Part shown: positions 58,000 to 64,000 of the stretch, in pieces
Numbering within the stretch: the stretch's first letter is position 1
Layout of the letters: each line of letters starts with the position of its first letter
NCBI RefSeq assembly: GCF_943734655.1
Contig: NC_071355.1
Location: forward strand, 226,987,027 to 227,051,026
Length of the DNA: 64,000 nt
Direction: 5' to 3'
DNA from: Sabethes cyaneus
Lineage: Eukaryota > Arthropoda > Insecta > Diptera > Culicidae
Position numbers and translations under genes: made by a program
The notes under the pieces: generated by a model
Told to the model about the DNA's origin: nothing
Seen by the model: the letters and a program-made list of their open reading frames with translations, nothing else
The model's database searches: none

Positions 58000-58778
58000 T
58001 GGCTGCCAGTGCAACCAGTTCGAGTTTAACTTTGCTGCGTTGCGTACACGTAAGCCGCTTAGCGCAGGCTCAGGCCCAGGCCCGATTGAGGTCGGCTCTA
58101 GTTGAACAGGGAGCTTTTCAGTTAGTTGTTTTTCTGCTACACATATGCGAAGAAGGTTTTTCCGTACTGCTGCTGCGGCTGGCTGCAGTTCGTTATTGTT
58201 TAATTTTCATCCATTTTCTTTTTCTGGTTGAGTGAAAAAGTTGTTCCAGAGGTTCTCATGGCCGAACAGAAAGTGCTTGCTGGTGCAAAATTCTAATTAG
58301 AAAGTGGGTGCGGTGACAGTTTTTGCTGCGTTTTGGCATGGATATGAGATGAGTGATAGTGCCGAGTAGGTCGCCGATGAAGAAAGAAGAAATTTTATTC
58401 AAATTAGGAGAAAAATATTTCTACACATTTTTTCTGCTAGATGTGTGAGTGTATGTGGAATTAACGGCATTTTATCTTCAGAAATAAGTTCAGCAGTGTA
58501 ACATAAGAGGTGAAAAAAAATACAGAAGAGTGTTGAGGAAATCAAGGTATCCTCCAGTTATATTAAGCAGTTGAAGGAGTTTAGTGAATGTGATGCTTAC
58601 AGAATTGGGCTGTACTTGAAAATCCAAGGGTTTCATGAGAAAATTGGAATACCATTACTACATTACACCGACAAGTCTATAAGCTGTCGACGGAATATTT
58701 TGGATCAGTGACGGATTTAGCAACAATTTTATAATCAGAACGGAATATTAAAACTGTGCATACTCAGCTACACATTCG
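58000..58778 (+). other. Possible untranslated first exon ending in a splice donor
   Basis: GC-richer block with a TCAGTTAG initiator-like word at 58118, many short frames and no long one, running to a strong donor (CATTCG|GTAAGTATG, GT at 58779). It fits a long 5' UTR exon of a + strand gene extending beyond the window; the following exon is not identified. Confidence 0.35.
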
Positions 58779-60215
58779 GTAAGTATGTGCAAACTGCAAC
58801 CAACCGGTATTAAGCAACGTTGCTTTCACGATAGCGTATGACTAAAATGTACTTACAGTATTTCATTGGTTCTTGTGCAATAAGGAACGTCTTCGTTTCC
58901 TTTTCTTCAAACCAATTTAACCTATCCATTCGAGCAGTTCAGACAGCCACATAGCTCCATCGTTCACACAGGAGGGCTTGTTCGATCGCCATACAGACCG
59001 AATATCACAGCGAGGCAGCGAGTCCAGCCAGAGCCAGACACATACGTGGAACATTTGTCTGTTATTTTATTTTCCGCTCATCACTGTTCGCTCGGTCGGT
59101 CCGATTCAGGAAAACGCGAGGCAACTCATTATTCCCTACACCACCCGGGTTCTGCTGTTGCTTCTTACCACTCTCTGCTGCTGGAGTCGGAAGAGATCAC
59201 CGTAGACGGGTAGGGCGTTGATGTGAGGTTTTCTGTTGAATCAATATACTGAAATTTGGAAAAACTTTTCAAAAAATAATTTAGTACTTTCTCCTGTATA
59301 CATCTCATTATTTTTATTATATTTTCGAAAAAAAACTGTGGACACAACTGGAAGTAGAAAGCACTTTTTATAAAAAAAAGTTTAGGCGACATTGAGTCAA
59401 AGTAGATAAACTATATTTACATGTAAGTGCATCTTTGTGACGAAATTATCTCCCAGTTTAACGATTCAACAGATGCTAAACCACGAACCGAACGTAGTGG
59501 GGCTGTGATGTTTAGTGCTAAAAAGAAGACATGAACTGTTAAGTGCTAAAAGACAGTCTCAGGTAGACTGTAAACATATACCAATTAACTATTTTAGTAT
59601 TTTTTAAGAATTATGGTACATAACATTTAGGATCGTAATTCTTCTATCCATTGGCTGTACAGTTGAAGTGCTGCTGAAGCACGTGGAGTAGACTTAAAAC
59701 TTACATTGCCATTGGCATTGCCAAATCGTGTAAGCCATCTAAACTATCTAAATACTTCGTTGGCAAATAACACGGTTTCCTATTCACCGAATCCAAAGCA
59801 ATCTTTCTTGGAATTTAGCCTTTTTCTAGTCTTTTCCATTAGAATTTGTTGCACACGACATGTGGTCACCGGAAGCTCCAACTCTGCGCGGATTAGTGAT
59901 GCTGTTCTGTTAGAGTTCATTGCAATTTCTCAAATTTTGCATGCCTTATTCGCTGTGTGGTTATCTTTCCTCTCATCTTTCGGTGTGGTATCAGCTACCA
60001 CTATTTTTCGAGAATTTTTTAATAGATTTTGAAATAAATTGTAGATGAATTTCTTTAAAACTAATTGGAGTAAGTGTACCCTTAGTAGAGGTAGTATCAA
60101 TGTTGGTGGTACTTGAATATAATTCGCCCTCTAAGAGATAGAATGCAATTATACTTCTCATTAACATTTATTTATACACATGTACCTGGATTGCACAGTT
60201 TGCTTGAAATAAATA
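58779..60215. other. No recognised gene
   Basis: Another GC-richer patch lies at 58930-59210; otherwise AT-rich. The 108-codon frame at 59706-60032 (+) is hydrophobic in part and unassigned. Confidence 0.35.
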
Positions 60216-61032
60216 CAGTAATGTTCCGATTTTGTCAGCTTCCGATTTTGTCTACCCCCGATTTTATCAGCTTTTTATCCCGATTTTGTCAGCTTTTGTG
60301 CTTTTAAACATGATTTATCACATCCTGCTAGAAACTATTCTGATTGTCTGGGGAGAGTTTTTCAACAAAATGATGCCTTCTTGCGAGTAATTCGGGGTCA
60401 AAATCAGGGTATTTTTATAGTAAAAGATCTATAGTTCCTAAACAAGCAAAGATAGAAGTATACTATAGTCAGCAATGTTCTGTATTTTTACTATCTGTAA
60501 AACTTTGTAAAAGAGGAAAAACTCATTCAACTACAAAAACAGCCGAAATAGAAAAATAGAATTTTCCGATTTTTCATTTATCAGAAATAGAATTTTTCTA
60601 TCTTTGCTGAAGAGATATAAGGTTACTGTCTACAGCAAAATATCTTGTATTTATATACTGTAAAACTTTGCAGAACACATCAATATGTTATATTGAAACC
60701 GAAGAAAAATAAACTTTTTATTGCACTTTTAGGGGGATTAATACAAATTTGAATTTCGCTGGACGATAAAACTTTTAATTTTAAGAAACTTTTCCGAAGG
60801 TTCCATAAACCTAAAACCAAGTTTTCCCGCTCCCGTTCTGGACCAGTGTGCTGTGCATCGTTCATTGAGCTTTCGGTTGACCAATTTAGGGTTAAAATTT
60901 AATTTTTAGTAGCAGTCTTCGATATTGCAAGGTCTCAAGTCTTGAATTTTGAAACAAAATTTCCGGTTTTGTCTTTCCCCATTTTGTCAGCCCAAAATTC
61001 AACATGGGGCTGACAAAATCGGAACATTACTG
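60216..61032. mobile_element. TA-flanked MITE C (817 bp), sister of B
   Basis: Ends CAGTAATGTTCCGATTTTGT in perfect inverted orientation, flanked by TA at 60214-60215 and 61033-61034. Subterminal CCGATTTTGTC copies are present at both ends. The word AACATGGGGCTGACAAAATC at the right parallels ATCATGGGGGTGACAAAATC of B. Interior words AAAAATAAAC and CACTTTTAGGGGGATTAAT are shared too. Confidence 0.9.
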
Positions 61033-61034
61033 TA

Positions 61035-61592
61035 TCTTTTTATAGCGGTAAAATAAATTCGAAAAGGTCTATCAAAAATTACTAGAAACAATCAGCTGGG
61101 TTTGTTAAGATTTTCTGAGTAAACCTTAATCTGCATAGCTGCTGAAGTAGGTCTTGAAATCTGTCGTTTTTTCAATGTCATTTTTATTTATGAAAGTTAA
61201 ATCTGTCGAAAATATAAAGTGAGTACTTGCTCTTACTTAAGCATAAAGAGACAGTTTGTATTAACTTGTATTATAGTAATTGGATGTTCAATGAATTACC
61301 ATCGTTATGGGCACACTATGGCTCCACTATAGGAACCATAACACCATCATAAATTATTCTGACGGGTATTCTGACAGTAAATTAAATTTGATTATCAAAT
61401 AAATTCACCCATAAGCTGTCGTAGAAGGGCCAAAAAGAGATGGCCGGACCCACAAATAAAAACACTTTGTGTGCATTCCCTGATAATAAGAATCTCATTC
61501 CAGCATTAGGAACCATTCATGTAATAATTAATTTCGCTGACCAGCTTTGATCCACGTGATGGTTTGTTTGTTCGAAGGGCGCAACATAAATA
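61035..61592. other. No recognised gene
   Basis: Nothing supportable seen. Confidence 0.35.
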
Positions 61593-62517
61593 ATGGGTGG
61601 CAACTAAAATTTTGGAATTTTTTTCTCAAGCTGTCAAAAAAAGACAAAGATACATAAAGAAGATCTGATTTACCGAAATTAAAGATACATTATCCATTGT
61701 TGTAAATAATTAGTGTACATTTGAAAACGGTCCGTAATCGGCTGTTCGGCGAAACTTTCGTTTGACGTCGAAACAGCAGCGTTGTACGGCCGTCATGTCC
61801 ACTTTGCGAATGCATCTCTTGATTCTACCAATCAACTGTTTGCAATTCGTGGCTCTCCAGTTATTTTTGAACACCAAGGAACTCAAAATCCCGAAGAAAT
61901 CTTCGATTGGGCGCACTGAGACAGGTTTTTCGGGTCGTGGTTTTTGGGTAAAAATGGGATCGAATGAGTATTCAGGAACGATTGTGTTTTTTTTGGCGTA
62001 TTGCGATGATGCTCTATCCGGCCAAAACACGTAATGTCCATCTGCATGATGTTTTTGTAGAAACGGGATCAAAATTTTCTTCAAACATTCGTCTGGTGCA
62101 TCTTAATTGTTAGTCAAACCAGAGGGCTTGTTGTTGAAGAAACGAGAAATTGAACGATGTCCTTCTGCGTCCATAATTTTGGCTGGTCTGCCACTACCTT
62201 GCTTGCGAATAGTTGTTGGGCATCGTAGGATATGGTAAACAGTCGATGGCGCAACATATTTGCCTTTTAAATGTTGTACCGTATACTTTTTACCGAGATT
62301 TCTGTTGCAGATCGTAGAAGTCTACAACGCGCTCCCGAAATGCTTTTTGTTTCATCGCCATTTTTAGCAAAACCGGGCAAGCATAAACAAAACAAAATAT
62401 ATTAACAAAAAGAGGAGAGAGTAAGCTAACACATACACACTCTCATTTCTCTTTGAGCTTGCATGTTGTTGAGCATAAGGGCCTCGAAAAAATTCCAAAA
62501 TTTTAGTTGCAACCCGT
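61593..62517 (-). mobile_element. ITmD37E-type transposon with broken transposase (925 bp)
   Basis: Inverted ends ATGGGTGGCAACTAAAATTT / ACGGGTTGCAACTAAAATTT continue to about 31 bp with two mismatches, flanked by TA at 61591-61592 and 62518-62519. The - strand encodes the transposase in pieces: an N-terminal start at about 62360 (MAMKQKAFRERVVDFYDL), an HTH-like part with frame changes, and an intact 124-codon C-terminal frame (62084-61710) with YVFWPDRAS and RPIEDFF. The spacing between the D of WPD and the E of RPIE is 37 residues, which defines the D37E group. The segment with the first catalytic aspartate is deleted, so the copy is non-autonomous. Confidence 0.9.
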
Positions 62518-62519
62518 TA

Positions 62520-62689
62520 TTGTTTCAAACCTTCAGGAGTTCTAATGATTCCGGTTGAGTACTCACTCCTTCGTCCAACCTTCCACTCATATGATGCCCC
62601 AGTGTTGTTACTTGTTACCCTCTGTTGCGTTTGTCATATAATGTATTATAATTGGAACAATCTCACCAGCATTCTTCAATATCGAAGTA
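62520..62689. other. Short spacer between two elements
   Basis: No feature seen. Confidence 0.4.
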
Positions 62690-62892
62690 GGGCAGAAGAC
62701 CTATTTTCAGTCTATTAAACGATTACTTCTATTTCTTCAACCTTATCAAGTTCTAGTGGCGCCAAACAGCTAGTTTTAATGTTCATTTAATAAAAAAACA
62801 GCAATTTATTACATTTTTGAGAAAATAGATATAAAAATTTTAAAGTAAAGAAAAGGCTAAATTCAGTAGGCTGAAAATACCCTCCCGTAGCC
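62690..62892. mobile_element. MITE family F, diverged short copy (203 bp)
   Basis: The right end, inverted, reads GGCTACGGGAGGGTATTTTC as in the other F copies; the left end GGGCAGAAGACCTATTTTCA is worn. TA flanks lie at 62688-62689 and 62893-62894. Confidence 0.6.
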
Positions 62893-62894
62893 TA

Positions 62895-63764
62895 TATATT
62901 TCGTTTGGACTTCCAAGTTCCAAGTCATCTGCGTATCCTAAGATTTGGTAGCGCTTGTATGTGTGTACTTCTTCATTCTGTTACGATCTCTTATCAAGTT
63001 AACCGTATGAGCCTAGTAAGTCACCGGTCTGGACTTCCCCATCCAACCACAAATTCATGGAGACCAGAGGTCAGATGAATCAAATAAATAAATGATAAAT
63101 GATTACAATCCACCGACTGTACGCGCGATGTTCCTCATCTTCTGTCAGTATATATCGACGAAGCAGCATACAATGCTAGAAAATAACCTTTCTGTTTGAG
63201 ATAAATTTAATTTTTAAAGATTCCAACGGTCATTTGTAGAAAGATCAAGAATGTTTCAATCGTATCGTGTGCTATTTCATGCATATTCATTCTGACATCA
63301 CTGTATTTTTACCATAACCATTAGGCCATTACAAATATTTTATAAAGTTTTTGTAAAAAAAACTAAGAGATTTGTTTAATCGACTAAAGAAATATGCCTT
63401 TCAAGTATTTTTACTTCAAAGTTTTAACATGAGAACCAAATATATCTTTGCCTTTTATATGTATTATTTTTCATGCAAAAATTAACGAAAGAGACACAAG
63501 ATCGAAAGAAATTTTTTTTGCCGATTTTCGGAAATTCCAGTGTTCGAATTTTCATTTCTGTTTTGTGTTAGACGCGTTCCACACACTCGGTACACTCATT
63601 TTTCGAGTTCTTTAGGCTGTAGAGTTCACAGACAATTTTATTAAAAAATTTGACTTATATCGCACAAATTATTGTTAAACTTCTCGGTCGGTGGTTTCTA
63701 CAGCACAATTTGTGTGTCTAAAAATAACCCAAATCAGATACGTCGCTACATTAATAAAAGGGGT
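62895..63764. other. No recognised gene; one possible retroelement tail
   Basis: At 63010-63100 a GC-richer piece (GTCACCGGTCTGGACTTCCC, ATTCATGGAGACC) is followed by AAATAAATAAATGATAAAT, which resembles a retroposon 3' end. No family assigned. Confidence 0.3.
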
Positions 63765-64000
63765 TGCGCAGTTTCCTTTTGTCCAGCGCCTCTATGGTTC
63801 AAAGGTACACGGGTACCAGCGAGGCGGTGTTGTGGGTTCAAATCCGGTTATAATCTCTGATTATAGCTTGGTTCGACCCATGCACCTTCCAGCATTGGAC
63901 AAAACGTAGGAGTCACAACGACAACTTGTTAAGCGTAGCTACCAATTACCCCCCCCCCCTTCCTTTCCACTCTTTCCCCACCATTCCCAAAATTTTCATT
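63765..64000 (+). repeat. tRNA-derived SINE, family S2 (cut by window end)
   Basis: GCGCAGTTTCCTTTTGTCCA, A box TGGTTCAAAGG, B box GGTTCAAATCC, GACCCATGCACCTTCCAGCA, then a C run and T/C-rich tail, as at 43.56 kb. The final part lies beyond the window. Confidence 0.8.

Overview
The window looks like nuclear DNA from a mosquito (Diptera: Culicidae). It is AT-rich, contains intron-bearing insect genes and is crowded with old transposon remains. The strongest clues are a broken transposase whose last two catalytic residues have D37E spacing (the ITmD37E group first described in mosquitoes), RTE-type LINE fragments, tRNA-derived SINEs, and many TA-, TTA- and TTAA-flanked MITEs. The species cannot be fixed from sequence alone. 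No CRISPR array, rRNA or intact tRNA gene was seen.

Genes occupy the centre, about 21.4-34.9 kb. On the + strand lies a complete five-exon WDFY2-type gene (WD repeats with an inserted FYVE finger; endosomal). On the - strand follow three secreted or surface protein genes: a 670-aa tyrosine-rich protein built on 27-residue repeats, a smaller 201-aa protein with the same plan (signal peptide, phase-1 intron right after it, Tyr-rich body, C-terminal helix), and a protein with nine chitin-binding type 2 (CBM14) domains. The set suggests an extracellular-matrix or peritrophic/cuticular locus. A - strand exon at 40.6-40.9 kb with its own TATA box, a hydrophobic segment and a good splice donor is in phase with the chitin-binding gene and may be its distal first exon.

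The flanks are transposon terrain. 1-3.7 kb: SINE and LINE ends. 7.3-14.8 kb: a run of TA-flanked DNA elements, including one inserted into a duplicated segment of another, and a 4.15-kb composite. 27.6-30.8 kb: MITE, SINEs and LINE pieces. 36-40 kb: purine-rich tract, MITEs, a Harbinger-like element. 43.5-56.4 kb: SINEs, LINE pieces, MITEs, and a SINE split by a hAT-like element that itself carries LINE sequence. 60.2-64 kb: a MITE, the D37E element, another MITE and a SINE cut by the window edge.

The most unusual observation is a family of very short (114-167 bp) elements with perfect 9-15-bp target duplications. Two of the three copies contain a hammerhead-ribozyme-like core, which suggests retrozyme-like or Penelope-derived non-autonomous retroelements. 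Several GC-richer islands ending in consensus splice donors (6.0-6.7, 49.0-49.3, 58.0-58.8 kb, + strand) may be untranslated first exons of one or more large genes extending past the window.
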